Shown: one piece after another, positions 1-7,522 of the stretch
How positions within the stretch are numbered: the first letter of the stretch is position 1
Layout of the letters: each line of letters begins with the position of its first letter
From: Microbacterium salsuginis
Lineage (GTDB): Bacteria > Actinomycetota > Actinomycetes > Actinomycetales > Microbacteriaceae
Assembly: GCF_012524205.1 (NCBI RefSeq)
Contig: NZ_JABACI010000002.1
Span: 248,001 to 312,000 of the forward strand
DNA length: 64,000 nt
Direction of reading: 5' to 3'
Translations under genes and position numbers: made by a program
The notes under the pieces: model-generated
What the model saw: only the letters and a program-made list of their open reading frames with translations
What the model was told of the DNA's origin: nothing
Databases searched by the model: none

Positions 1-297
1 CGCTTCGACGCGAACTCCTACATCACGCTGGTCGAGGCGATGAACTCACATGACGTCGGCCGGGATCGCGGCGGCATCGAGGACGCCCTCGCCCGCGTGA
101 CCGCGACCGCGCTCGTGCTGGGGATCGACAGCGATCGCCTGTTCCCCATCGACGGACAGCACCGCATCGCGCGCGGCATCCGCAACACCCTCGACGGCGA
201 CCGCTCCGTCGTGCTGACCAGCGACTTCGGCCACGACGGGTTCCTCATCGAGACGCACGCCGTGGGCGCACACGTGCGGCGCCTGCTCGAGAGCTGA
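1..297 (+). CDS. metX: Homoserine O-acetyltransferase, C-terminal part (5' end outside window)
   Basis: This is the C-terminal 98 residues of a MetX-type alpha/beta-hydrolase, which acetylates homoserine from acetyl-CoA in methionine synthesis. The frame is open from base 1 and ends at TGA 295-297. The visible part carries the family stretch RFDANSYITLVEAMNSHDVG. It also has the segment with the catalytic aspartate (GIDSDRLFP) and the segment with the catalytic histidine (DFGHDGFLIE), both placed as expected for this fold. The nucleophile serine and N-terminal half lie upstream of the window. In related genomes metY usually sits just upstream, but that cannot be seen here. MetX is preferred over a generic hydrolase because of the NSHDVGR and GHDGF motifs. 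Confidence 0.9.
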   Translation, partial: RFDANSYITLVEAMNSHDVGRDRGGIEDALARVTATALVLGIDSDRLFPIDGQHRIARGIRNTLDGDRSVVLTSDFGHDGFLIETHAVGAHVRRLLES

Positions 298-361
298 ACT
301 TCAGAGCAACGCGAGTCCGGCTTCGCCGACCACGACGTCGGGGGCGTGTCTTCGTTCCCTA

Positions 362-390
362 TTGACAAAATCTTCCTTTACATAAAAACT
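362..390 (+). promoter_or_regulatory. AT-rich promoter of the ArsR/SRPBCC operon
   Basis: TTGACA (362-367) is followed after 17 nt by AAAACT (385-390), and the ATG of the regulator starts 7 nt later at 398. The stretch is strikingly AT-rich for this chromosome. The spacing suggests a leaderless transcript. The regulator may bind here itself, which is inference. Confidence 0.6.
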
Positions 391-397
391 CTCTTGT

Positions 398-958
398 ATG
401 AAAGAAGTTGTCTACCTCGAACGCATTGAGCAGGCCGAAGCCCTGCTCAAGCCTCACCGTCTCACCGTGCTCAAAGAACTGGCGACGCCGAGCACGTGCA
501 CCGAGCTGGCCGCCCGTCTGGACCAGTCCCCGCAGCGCATCTACTACCACGTCAAGCGACTGCAGGCCGCGGGACTCGTGCGCCTCGTGTCCGAACGCAA
601 GGTCAGAGGCCTGACCGAGGGCGTCTACCAGGCCGAAGCGAGGAAGTACTGGCTCTCGCCCGCTCTCGTCGGAACCCTCGAGGACTCCGCCCGTCATGGC
701 GACGATCAGAATCTCGCTCGGCTGCTCGACCTGTCCGAGCAGGTGCAGCGAGACATCGCCACTCTCGACGCGGAGGCCGCCCGCCTGCCCTCCATCGGCA
801 TCTCGGGTGACATCAGGGTGCTTCCCGAGCAGCGCGAGGGGTTCCTCGCCGCCCTCGAGGCTTCGCTCAAAGAGCTGTTCACCCGCTACGGCGGCCAGGA
901 CGGCGATGCGTTCAAAGTCGCGATCGCCTGCTATCCGATGAATGGAGGTCGATCGTGA
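398..958 (+). CDS. ArsR-like winged-helix transcriptional regulator
   Basis: This 186-residue protein has a winged helix-turn-helix at about residues 15-75. It reads like HTH_20/ArsR-type regulators: a block around ELAARLDQSPQRIYYHVKRL, followed by a wing (LVRLVSERKVRG). The C-terminal 100 residues are helical and have no recognisable ligand domain; I see no metal-binding cysteine pair, so metal sensing is unlikely. It is the first gene of a four-gene run joined by overlapping stop/start codons. That makes it the probable local regulator of the SRPBCC, DUF998 and DUF1801 genes behind it. The ATG at 398 fits an AT-rich promoter that would give a leaderless mRNA. Confidence 0.82.
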   Translation: MKEVVYLERIEQAEALLKPHRLTVLKELATPSTCTELAARLDQSPQRIYYHVKRLQAAGLVRLVSERKVRGLTEGVYQAEARKYWLSPALVGTLEDSARHGDDQNLARLLDLSEQVQRDIATLDAEAARLPSIGISGDIRVLPEQREGFLAALEASLKELFTRYGGQDGDAFKVAIACYPMNGGRS

Positions 959-1770
959 GCGATCCCATCACGATGAGCGTCCGTGCCGGGGCCCCTGTCG
1001 GCGACGTCTACGACGCCATGACGCAGCCGGCCGCGATGGTGGAATGGCTCTCGGAGTACGCCGACGTGGAACTCCCCCACTACTACCGCTTCTGGGGCCG
1101 CTACGTTCCCGGCGGAGATGTGCCCCGGCAGACGCTCATCGGCGCCACCGACACGTCGCTGCGCTTCGAGTGGCTCCTCGCGGAGGTGCCGAGCGTGACC
1201 ACCATCAGTCTTCGGCCGATCGACGACCTCGCGACGGCAATCACGGTGACCCAAGCGGGCATCGATTCCGCCGACGCCGGACCGCCCGGCCAGCTGCAGA
1301 CCTTCTGGGCACTGGCTCTGGCCAATCTCGTCGATCTCGTGGAGGAGCGGAGCACGACTCCGCGCGCCGACCTGACCGACGCGGAGCTGCGGGCACAAGT
1401 CGATATCGCCGCACCCGCGGATGCCGTCTTCGACTCGCTCGTCGCCTCCGAGAAGGTGAGCGCGTGGTTCGGCTTCCCGATCGAGATCGAGCCGAGACAA
1501 GGCGGCCGATTCGGCTCCGGCCGCATCGTCGAGTGGGATCCCGACCGCAGCATGTCCGTCGACTTCCCCGGCACCGGGGTCGCCACCTGGACGCTCGAGG
1601 GGTCCGGCGGGCACACGCGTCTCACGATCGCCCAGAGCGGGTTCGACCCGGGCGAGCCGCCCTACGCATCGTGGATGGGCGTCCTCAGCGGGATCGCAGA
1701 GCTGCGGCGGTTCCACGAACTGACCGACTGGCGGCCCATCTGGCTCGCCGAGGAAGGGGCCTCCTCATGA
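955..1770 (+). CDS. Tandem SRPBCC (AHSA1-like) domain protein
   Basis: This 271-residue soluble protein is built from two START/Bet v1-like SRPBCC modules, at about residues 5-125 and 135-265. Both begin with the family pattern in which a beta strand leads into PVGDVYDAMTQP or PADAVFDSLVAS, and both contain the Trp-containing edge (VEWLSEY; VSAWFGF). SRPBCC proteins bind hydrophobic ligands, and AHSA1-type members often accompany ArsR regulators. The GTG start overlaps the regulator stop (GTGA, 955-958), which implies translational coupling. No enzyme activity can be assigned. The tandem arrangement in one chain is less usual than the common single-domain form of about 150 residues. Confidence 0.82.
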   Translation: MSDPITMSVRAGAPVGDVYDAMTQPAAMVEWLSEYADVELPHYYRFWGRYVPGGDVPRQTLIGATDTSLRFEWLLAEVPSVTTISLRPIDDLATAITVTQAGIDSADAGPPGQLQTFWALALANLVDLVEERSTTPRADLTDAELRAQVDIAAPADAVFDSLVASEKVSAWFGFPIEIEPRQGGRFGSGRIVEWDPDRSMSVDFPGTGVATWTLEGSGGHTRLTIAQSGFDPGEPPYASWMGVLSGIAELRRFHELTDWRPIWLAEEGASS

Positions 1771-2459
1771 GCAACATCCCGATCGATCAACGGTCCGCCG
1801 CGACCGTCAGGCTGCTCGCCTGCGCCATCGCGGGGTCCTCTCTGTTCGTCGTGGCCGTCCTCGTGCAATCGTTCACGAGAGCCGGTTTCGACCCCCGAGT
1901 CCATGCGCTGAGCATGCTGGCACTGGGCGACATCGGCTGGATCCAGACGCTCACCTTCGTCCTGAGCGGAGCGCTGATCCTGGCTTCCGTCGCCGGATTC
2001 CGTCGCGCGCTGTCCCCCGGACGCGGACGAACCTGGGGCCCGGTCCTCATCGGCCTCTTCGGGGTCGGACTGATCTGGGGCGGGCTGTTTCCGACGGACG
2101 CGGGGCTCGGATTCCCCGACGACGCACCCGCCGGCATCCCCGAGCCGACCGCCATCGGCACCCTGCACAATCTCTCGCCCACCCTGATCGCGGTCAGTCT
2201 CGTCGCGGCGTGCATCGTGCTCGCCCGACGCTTCGCCGGCATGAAGCGCTGGGGGTGGATGGCCTACTGCATCGCCACGCCCGTCGCCTACCTCCTTCTG
2301 GGCTTCGTCGCGTTCCCTCTCGGGGACTTCCGCTGGGTGCTGGCGGGTGGTGCGATCATCTGGAGCTGGCCGGCCGTCATCGCGTGGGACCTCGTTCGCG
2401 AGGTCCGGGGCGGCATGCCTGCCGCCTCCGCGCGCTCGCGTGAGGAGGCGGCAGCATGA
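1767..2459 (+). CDS. DUF998-family integral membrane protein
   Basis: This 230-residue protein has about six hydrophobic segments: roughly residues 13-33, 54-76, 90-108, 130-150, 163-183 and 187-210. The layout matches DUF998, a family of small actinobacterial membrane proteins of unknown function. The loop GGLFPTDAGLGFPDDAP between helices is the typical conserved outer loop. The ATG at 1767 overlaps the SRPBCC stop by four bases (ATGA), and the gene itself overlaps the next one the same way. I start the gene here rather than at an in-frame position near 942, because the upstream extension would cover the whole SRPBCC gene in another frame. Confidence 0.8.
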   Translation: MSNIPIDQRSAATVRLLACAIAGSSLFVVAVLVQSFTRAGFDPRVHALSMLALGDIGWIQTLTFVLSGALILASVAGFRRALSPGRGRTWGPVLIGLFGVGLIWGGLFPTDAGLGFPDDAPAGIPEPTAIGTLHNLSPTLIAVSLVAACIVLARRFAGMKRWGWMAYCIATPVAYLLLGFVAFPLGDFRWVLAGGAIIWSWPAVIAWDLVREVRGGMPAASARSREEAAA

Positions 2460-2818
2460 CCGCCACGAAGGCGTCGACGCCGGACGAATTCTTCGCGGCG
2501 CTGCCCTACGACACGAGAGTCGAGCTCGAGCGACTCCGCGCGATCATCCGCCGAGCGGCCCCGCAGGCGGCCGAAGTGCTCGGATACGGTATCCCCACGT
2601 ACCGCGTGAGCGGCAAGCCGCTCGTGTCGCTCGGCGTTGCGGCGAAGCATTTGAGCCTCTACGTCATGGACACCGACTTCACCCGGACGCACGCCGAGCG
2701 GCTCGGCGCGTACGACGCGTCCGGTGGGGCAATCCGGTTCACCCTGGCCAGTCAGCTTCCGGCTGAGTTCGTGGAGTGGGTCGTGAGTCAGCGGTTGAAC
2801 GACCTCGGCGCGGCCTAG
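2456..2818 (+). CDS. DUF1801 / YdhG-like small protein
   Basis: This 120-residue protein has the DUF1801 pattern: an N-terminal PDEFFAALPYDTRVELERLRAIIRR helix, then a central LGYGIPTYRVSGKPLVSLGVAAKHLSLY core. This is the fold of Bacillus YdhG and frataxin-like proteins. The family has been linked to iron handling in Bacillus, but the function here is not established. It ends the operon that starts with the ArsR-type regulator, and its start overlaps the DUF998 stop (ATGA at 2456-2459). Small DUF1801 genes often travel with ArsR/AHSA1 pairs, so the four genes probably form one response unit. Confidence 0.82.
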   Translation: MTATKASTPDEFFAALPYDTRVELERLRAIIRRAAPQAAEVLGYGIPTYRVSGKPLVSLGVAAKHLSLYVMDTDFTRTHAERLGAYDASGGAIRFTLASQLPAEFVEWVVSQRLNDLGAA

Positions 2819-2846
2819 GAAGCCGGGATCGGCCCCGTCCCCGACC

Positions 2847-3662
2847 TCAGCTGCGGCGCTCGTAGCGCCAGGGCAGCGCACCGATCTCGAGGCGATGACG
2901 ACCGCCGGATGCTTCGGCCACGGCATCCGGGTCGTATTCGGCGTCGTCCTGCCACAGCAGCATCGGCCCCTCGCCACCGCGGCGCGCGACCGTCTCGAAG
3001 CGCTGGACCCCCGCGAGGCGCACCGCATCCGCGAGCGATGCGGCGTCGGAGTGCACGCTCAGCTCGAACAGCGTGACCCATGTCGGCGGGTAGAGGGTGA
3101 GCTCACCGCGGCCATGCCGCGCGATCGCCTCCGCCGGACGGATCCATTCGGCGGCGACGGCTTCGTCGGCCGAAAGCGCCAGCGGCCCTCCGGGCGCAGG
3201 AGCGACGAAGAACCACGTGCGGATCCGCAGCGGCATCCGGGGCGGCGGGTCCCAGCACGACAGCGTCACGAGCGTGGCCGGGTCGAGGACCAGCCCGGTC
3301 TCTTCGAACGTCTCGCGCACGCCCGCCCGGCGAGCGGCGTCTTCCTCGGCCTCCCCCGCGTCGCGCCGATCGGTCTCCTCGAGCTTGCCGCCCGGGAACA
3401 CCCACGCGCCCGCGAACGAGCCACGATCGGGACGCTCGATCAGCAGCACCTCTGCCCCGTCGGCGCCGTCACGCACCATCACGACCGTCGCAGCGACGGG
3501 AATCGCCGGGTCGGACGCGTCTGACGCGACACGTGGCCGCGAGTCCCCGACGACGTCGGCGAGCGCGCGCACTGCACGGTCGGCGGGGTTCGGCTGTGGA
3601 CCCACGCGGCCGGAGGCTCCGCTCGACGCGCCAGCGGCGAGTGGAGGGGGCGTGGCGAGCAT
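2847..3662 (-). CDS. NUDIX hydrolase with interrupted Nudix box
   Basis: This 271-residue protein has its NUDIX core from about residue 55. The Nudix box is split: GGKLEE is at residues 91-96, while the catalytic RETFEETG comes at 116-123. That leaves about 13 extra acidic and charged residues inside the canonical GX5EX7REUXEEXGU spacing. Such expanded boxes occur in a group of actinobacterial and NUDT19-like hydrolases, some of which act on CoA derivatives; the substrate here is unknown. The first 50 residues are low-complexity and may not fold. The ATG at 3662 is chosen because a TAGAGT hexamer ends exactly 6 nt upstream. An internal start near residue 50 would still keep the domain. Confidence 0.85.
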   Translation of the reverse strand: MLATPPPLAAGASSGASGRVGPQPNPADRAVRALADVVGDSRPRVASDASDPAIPVAATVVMVRDGADGAEVLLIERPDRGSFAGAWVFPGGKLEETDRRDAGEAEEDAARRAGVRETFEETGLVLDPATLVTLSCWDPPPRMPLRIRTWFFVAPAPGGPLALSADEAVAAEWIRPAEAIARHGRGELTLYPPTWVTLFELSVHSDAASLADAVRLAGVQRFETVARRGGEGPMLLWQDDAEYDPDAVAEASGGRHRLEIGALPWRYERRS

Positions 3663-3668
3663 CCGCCC

Positions 3669-3674
3669 ACTCTA
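3669..3674 (-). promoter_or_regulatory. -10 hexamer (TAGAGT) of NUDIX gene
   Basis: Read on the minus strand, TAGAGT ends 6 nt before the ATG at 3662. That spacing would put transcription start at or next to the start codon. No convincing -35 is visible. Confidence 0.5.
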
Positions 3675-3721
3675 GCTACGGCGTCGGCCGCTCAGCCGCG
3701 GGCAGACGACGGATGCGGCGG

Positions 3722-4939
3722 CTACGCCGGAACCGAAACCCGGCGCCGTTCGAACGCGAGGCTCGTGAGCGCCAGGGCGAGACCCCCGAGCGCGAGGGCG
3801 ACACCGACCCATGCCGGAGCGACGAAGCCCCAGCCGGCGGCGATCACGAGGCCACCCAGGAAGGCGCCCAGGCTGTTGCCGATGTTGAGCGCGGAATGGT
3901 TGAGGGCAGCGGCGATGGACTGGTTGTCGGCTGCGACGTCCATGAGACGCGTCTGGATGGTGGGGCTGAGCACCGACGCGACGAATCCCGTCGCGAACAC
4001 GAAGAAACCGAGCGCCCAGATCCACTGTGCCGTCACAGCAAGCAGCACCAGCACGACCGCCAGTCCGATGAGGCCCCCGACGAGGGTGCGCTTGAGGTTC
4101 ACGTCGGCGAGATGACCGCCGACCAGATTGCCGACGGTCATGCCGAGCCCCATCAGCACCAGCACGACGGGTACGACCCATTCCGGCGATCCGGCGACCT
4201 CGGTGACCATCGGCGCGACGTAGCTGTACACCGCGAAGAAGCCGCCGAACCCGATCGCGCCCACGCCGAGAGCCAGCCACACCTGCCGGATGCCGAACAC
4301 CTTGAGTTCGGCGCGAAGCGTGCGGCCCGGATCCCCCGGATGCTCGGGGACGAAGATCGCGATCAGGATCGTGGCGGCGGCGAAGATCGCCGCGACCACC
4401 ATGAAGGCTGCCCGCCAGCCCACCTGCTGACCGAGGTAGGTGCCCAGCGGCACGCCGACGACGTTCGCGACGGTGAGGCCGGTGAGCACGAAGGCGACGC
4501 CCTTCGCCCGCATGCCGGGTCCGAGCACGTCCGCTGCGACCAGGGCGCCGATGCCGAAGTACGCGCCATGCGGCAGACCGGCGAGAAACCGGGATGCCGC
4601 GACCATCTCGAACGTCGGCGCGAGGAAGGTGAGCGCGTTGAACACCGTGAGCGCGAGCGCCAGCCCGATCATGACGCGATGGCGCGGGTACTTCGCCACC
4701 GAGCCCGCGATCGTCGGCGCGCCCACCACGACACCGAGGGCGTAGAGCGAGATCAGCCATCCGGCCTGGGCGATCGCATCCTCGGGGCTCGATGCCCACA
4801 GCGCCGGGGTCAGGTCCTCTGCGATGTTCGGCAACAGGCCCATGACCACGAACTCGGTCATGCCGATGCCGAAGCTGCCGACGGCGAGGGAGAGGAGCGC
4901 CCACGTCGCCGCACCCCTCGTCAGGTTCGAGGAGGTCAC
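3722..4939 (-). CDS. MFS transporter, DHA1/AraJ-like exporter
   Basis: This 405-residue protein has twelve predicted membrane helices. It opens with FGIGMTEFVVMGLLPNIAEDL, the signature of the AraJ/YdhP/NepI branch of drug:proton antiporter-1 transporters. The loop between helices 2 and 3 carries the motif-A-like segment around VAKYPRHRVMIG. The substrate cannot be told from sequence; the branch includes exporters of sugars, nucleosides and drugs. The gene stands alone, with a GTG start at 4939 and a TAGCAT hexamer ending 6 nt upstream. It is tail-to-head with the NUDIX gene and separated from it by about 60 nt. Confidence 0.88.
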   Translation of the reverse strand: MTSSNLTRGAATWALLSLAVGSFGIGMTEFVVMGLLPNIAEDLTPALWASSPEDAIAQAGWLISLYALGVVVGAPTIAGSVAKYPRHRVMIGLALALTVFNALTFLAPTFEMVAASRFLAGLPHGAYFGIGALVAADVLGPGMRAKGVAFVLTGLTVANVVGVPLGTYLGQQVGWRAAFMVVAAIFAAATILIAIFVPEHPGDPGRTLRAELKVFGIRQVWLALGVGAIGFGGFFAVYSYVAPMVTEVAGSPEWVVPVVLVLMGLGMTVGNLVGGHLADVNLKRTLVGGLIGLAVVLVLLAVTAQWIWALGFFVFATGFVASVLSPTIQTRLMDVAADNQSIAAALNHSALNIGNSLGAFLGGLVIAAGWGFVAPAWVGVALALGGLALALTSLAFERRRVSVPA

Positions 4940-4945
4940 CGCGTC

Positions 4946-4951
4946 ATGCTA
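4946..4951 (-). promoter_or_regulatory. -10 hexamer (TAGCAT) of MFS gene
   Basis: On the minus strand, TAGCAT is followed after 6 nt (GACGCG) by the GTG at 4939. This is a leaderless-type arrangement. Confidence 0.5.
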
Positions 4952-5014
4952 GCCGGAGGCGCGGCATCCTGTCGAATCGATTCGGGGCCGCTCTCCGGGC
5001 TGGTGCCGAGCGGG

Positions 5015-5332
5015 TCAGTCGGTGTCGTCCTGGCGTTCGATCGCGGCCTCGAGCCGGTCGATCTTGCCGTCCAGCTCGCCCGAGTAGCCGGGGCGGATGT
5101 CGGCCTTGAGCACGAGCCCGACGCGAGACCCGTACGGCTGCACCGCCTCGGTCGCGCGCCGGACGACGTCGAAGACCTCGTCCCACTCCCCCTCGATCTC
5201 GGTGAACATCGAGGTGGTGCGGTGCGGCAGGCCGCTCTCGCGCACCACCCGAACGGCGGCAGCGACGGCATCGTGCACGGATCCATCGGCGTTTCCGGTG
5301 CCGCTGGGAGCGACGGAGAAGGCGACGAGCAT
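5015..5332 (-). CDS. Thiamine-binding protein, MTH1187/YkoF family
   Basis: This 105-residue ferredoxin-like protein belongs to the DUF77/MTH1187 family, whose members bind thiamine or hydroxymethylpyrimidine. The sequence starts MLVAFSVAPSG and has the conserved strand-helix block around HRTTSMFTEIEGEWDEV, where the family ligand pocket lies. Its length matches the family (about 100 residues). A strong ribosome binding site (GGAGG, 5-7 nt before the ATG) supports the start. The protein may buffer or sense thiamine, but no thiamine genes are adjacent, so the physiological role is open. Confidence 0.85.
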   Translation of the reverse strand: MLVAFSVAPSGTGNADGSVHDAVAAAVRVVRESGLPHRTTSMFTEIEGEWDEVFDVVRRATEAVQPYGSRVGLVLKADIRPGYSGELDGKIDRLEAAIERQDDTD

Positions 5333-5356
5333 GAGAACCTCCGGTTGTGGGTGGGG

Positions 5357-6589
5357 TCAGGGGATGATCGGATGCTGCGTCCTGCGAGCGCTGGGACGCA
5401 GGCGAGTCCCGCGCGGGACGCGCGCCAGCCGCACGGCGGCCCATGCGAACAGCGCGAGCATGACGAGGTTGCGCAGCGTGAGGATGGTCGCGCCGAAGGC
5501 GTCGGCGACGATGATCCGGTCGTAGAACACCGGGTAGACGAGCTGGGTGAGAAGGGCGGCGACGAGCGCCACCGCCGCCGGGAGCAGCCAGCGGCGCCGG
5601 TCCAGCACGAGCCCGATCGCGACGGGCGCGATGAGCCACGTCAGGAACTGCGGGGATCCGACCTTGTTGAACACGATGAAGGCCAGCACGAGGCTCAGCG
5701 CGAGCGGCGGGAACAGCGTCGCGAACCGTGCGCCGCGCCACGCCAGGAAGACGCCGAGCGCGGCGACGCCCAGCACCGCGACGGCCAGCACCGGAGTCAT
5801 CGCCGCGATCACGGCATCGACGGCGAATCCCGTCACCTGGAAGGTCAGGATGTCGCGGTCGTAATACACGAACGCGCCGGGCACCCCGGCGACCGCCTGC
5901 CACAGGTAGATCGCCGAGACCGGCGCCTCCAGCTGCAGTCCGCGTCCGGTCTGACCCGCGACGAAGCCCAGGAGGTGGGCACCGCCTCCCCCGGCCACCA
6001 CCGCGACCGCGGTCATCGCCGTCACGATGAGCGCTCCGCCGACGACGACGAGCCGGCGACGCAGCGCGATGACGGCGGCCGCGAGCAGTGCCGCCGGCCA
6101 CACCTTCATCCACGTCGCGACGGCCAGGAGGATCGACGCCACCAGCGGGCGCCCCGCCAGCCACAGGCATCCGGCGAGCGCGAGCGGCACGGTGACGCCG
6201 TCGAGCCGGTACATCCCGACCGGACCGAGGAGCAGCATGAAGACGAGCCAGAAGCCCGCAGCGATCGTGCGGCCGTTCGAACGACCCCGTCCGACGAGCA
6301 TCGCGAAAGCGAGCGCATCGGCCAGCGTGACGACCAGTGCCCACGCGATCTCGTATCCGGCGATCCACTCCAGCCCGAGCGCGAGGACCATCGGCACGAT
6401 GGCGAGCTGCGGGTAGATCCACTCGTACGAGATGCCGGCGATGCCGCGGCCTTCGATCGCATCGCGGGCCCACGGCTCGTAGACGAGGTAGACGTCACCC
6501 ATCGGGATGTTCGGGAGGACGAATCCCAGCACTGCGACGATGACGTGGACGACCACGAAGGCGATCCACAACCAGCCTCGCCTCGACAC
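5357..6589 (-). CDS. GT87/DUF2029-like polytopic glycosyltransferase
   Basis: This 410-residue protein has about ten hydrophobic helices. It resembles the DUF2029/GT87 family of GT-C fold alpha-mannosyltransferases (such as mycobacterial PimE), which use polyprenyl-phosphate-mannose on the outer face of the membrane. The first outer loop contains MGDVYLVYEPWA, which places an aspartate where GT-C enzymes keep their catalytic acid. Later helices carry the WPAALLAAAVIALRRR and NKVGSPQFLTWLIAP segments seen in the family. The acceptor is unknown. The start GTG at 6589 is selected because TAGGAT, which overlaps the upstream gene's stop codon, ends 7 nt before it. Confidence 0.78.
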   Translation of the reverse strand: MSRRGWLWIAFVVVHVIVAVLGFVLPNIPMGDVYLVYEPWARDAIEGRGIAGISYEWIYPQLAIVPMVLALGLEWIAGYEIAWALVVTLADALAFAMLVGRGRSNGRTIAAGFWLVFMLLLGPVGMYRLDGVTVPLALAGCLWLAGRPLVASILLAVATWMKVWPAALLAAAVIALRRRLVVVGGALIVTAMTAVAVVAGGGGAHLLGFVAGQTGRGLQLEAPVSAIYLWQAVAGVPGAFVYYDRDILTFQVTGFAVDAVIAAMTPVLAVAVLGVAALGVFLAWRGARFATLFPPLALSLVLAFIVFNKVGSPQFLTWLIAPVAIGLVLDRRRWLLPAAVALVAALLTQLVYPVFYDRIIVADAFGATILTLRNLVMLALFAWAAVRLARVPRGTRLRPSARRTQHPIIP

Positions 6590-6596
6590 GCTACCG

Positions 6597-6602
6597 ATCC
6601 TA
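6597..6602 (-). promoter_or_regulatory. -10 hexamer (TAGGAT) of GT87-like gene
   Basis: On the minus strand, TAGGAT ends 7 nt before the GTG at 6589. It includes the TAG stop codon of the preceding NAD(P)H-hydrate dehydratase gene, so that stop doubles as part of the promoter. Confidence 0.45.
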
Positions 6603-7460
6603 GGCCGCGCCACCCTCGCCGCCCGGCAGTGCGAGCAGCTCGCCGACGGCATGGGGCAGCGCCTCGGCGACATCCAGCGCCGTGATCGGGCCTCCGGCCG
6701 GCCCGAACGTCTGTGACGCGAGCGCGGCTGCGCGCGCGTGCAGGAAGGCCCCCGATGCCGCCATCCGCCCGAGCGCCGCGGTGTCGCCGGCGCGGCCGTC
6801 GGCGACCGCACCGGCCACGAGTGCGCCGATGACGCCGGCCAGGACGTCGCCCGTTCCCGCGGACGCCAACCACGGCGTGCCGACCTCGACGACCGTGGCC
6901 CAGCCGTCGGGTGCCGCCACCACCGTGGATGCGCCCTTGAGCAGCACGACGGCGCCCGTCGCGGCTGCGGTATCGCGCACCGCCGCGACGCGGTCGTGAC
7001 CGGCGGGCGACAGCCCCAGCATCGAGCGAAGCCGGGCATGCTCGCGCTCGTGCGGCGTCAGGATGCGGGGAGCCGAGGCGCCGGCGGCGAGGTCGAGCGC
7101 CCCGGCGTCGACGACGACGGGGTCGGTGTCGGACAGCAGGGCCCGCAACGCGTCGGACTCGGTCGTGCTGCGCGAGCCCGGGTCGGTTCCGGATCCGATG
7201 GTCCACGCCTGCACGCGGCCGTCCGCCGTCACGGTCTCGGGGCGCCGGGCGAGCACGAGCGCGGTCGGCCGCGGCGGTCCGAGGTAGCGCACCATCCCCA
7301 GGCCCGTGCGCCACGCGGCCTCGACGCCGAGCACCGCAGCGCCGGGGTACGCCTCCGAGCCGGTGCGCATGCCCAGCACCCCTCGGGAATACTTGTCGTC
7401 GGCGGCCGTTGGCCTCCGCAGGGCACGTGCCGCGTCGTGGATCGTCCAGGACCCCGTCAT
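6600..7460 (-). CDS. nnrD: ADP-dependent NAD(P)H-hydrate dehydratase
   Basis: This 286-residue protein is a stand-alone YjeF C-terminal (ribokinase-fold) domain. It dehydrates damaged NAD(P)H hydrates back to NAD(P)H. Visible family marks are the N-terminal DKYSRGVLG (residues 22-30), LTPHE (134-138), the lysine block VVLLKGAST, and the nucleotide-binding motif GTGDVLAG (202-209) that also holds the catalytic aspartate. The N-terminal epimerase domain found in the fused E. coli enzyme is absent. The ATG at 7460 lies 6 nt after TACTGT, which favours it over longer in-frame starts that would run into the divergent gene. Confidence 0.9.
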   Translation of the reverse strand: MTGSWTIHDAARALRRPTAADDKYSRGVLGMRTGSEAYPGAAVLGVEAAWRTGLGMVRYLGPPRPTALVLARRPETVTADGRVQAWTIGSGTDPGSRSTTESDALRALLSDTDPVVVDAGALDLAAGASAPRILTPHEREHARLRSMLGLSPAGHDRVAAVRDTAAATGAVVLLKGASTVVAAPDGWATVVEVGTPWLASAGTGDVLAGVIGALVAGAVADGRAGDTAALGRMAASGAFLHARAAALASQTFGPAGGPITALDVAEALPHAVGELLALPGGEGGAA

Positions 7461-7466
7461 GCCCTC

Positions 7467-7472
7467 ACAGTA
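7467..7472 (-). promoter_or_regulatory. -10 hexamer (TACTGT) of nnrD
   Basis: On the minus strand, TACTGT is followed by GAGGGC and then the ATG at 7460, a 6-nt gap. The intergenic space to the divergent OYE gene is only about 60 nt. Confidence 0.5.
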
Positions 7473-7522
7473 CTGGTGGCCTACGCCGCCGCATCCCGAC
7501 CCGAACCGCGGAGGCCGCACGC

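Noticed and set aside
942..1766. Upstream extension of the DUF998 gene
   Set aside because: The frame is open, but it would overlap the whole tandem SRPBCC gene with Arg-rich nonsense. The ATG at 1767 with an ATGA overlap is the natural start.
3533..6685. Very long open frame on the plus strand over the NUDIX/MFS/GT87 genes
   Set aside because: It is rich in Arg, His, Asp and Glu with no domains, and runs opposite clear genes. Long antisense frames are common in DNA of this GC content.
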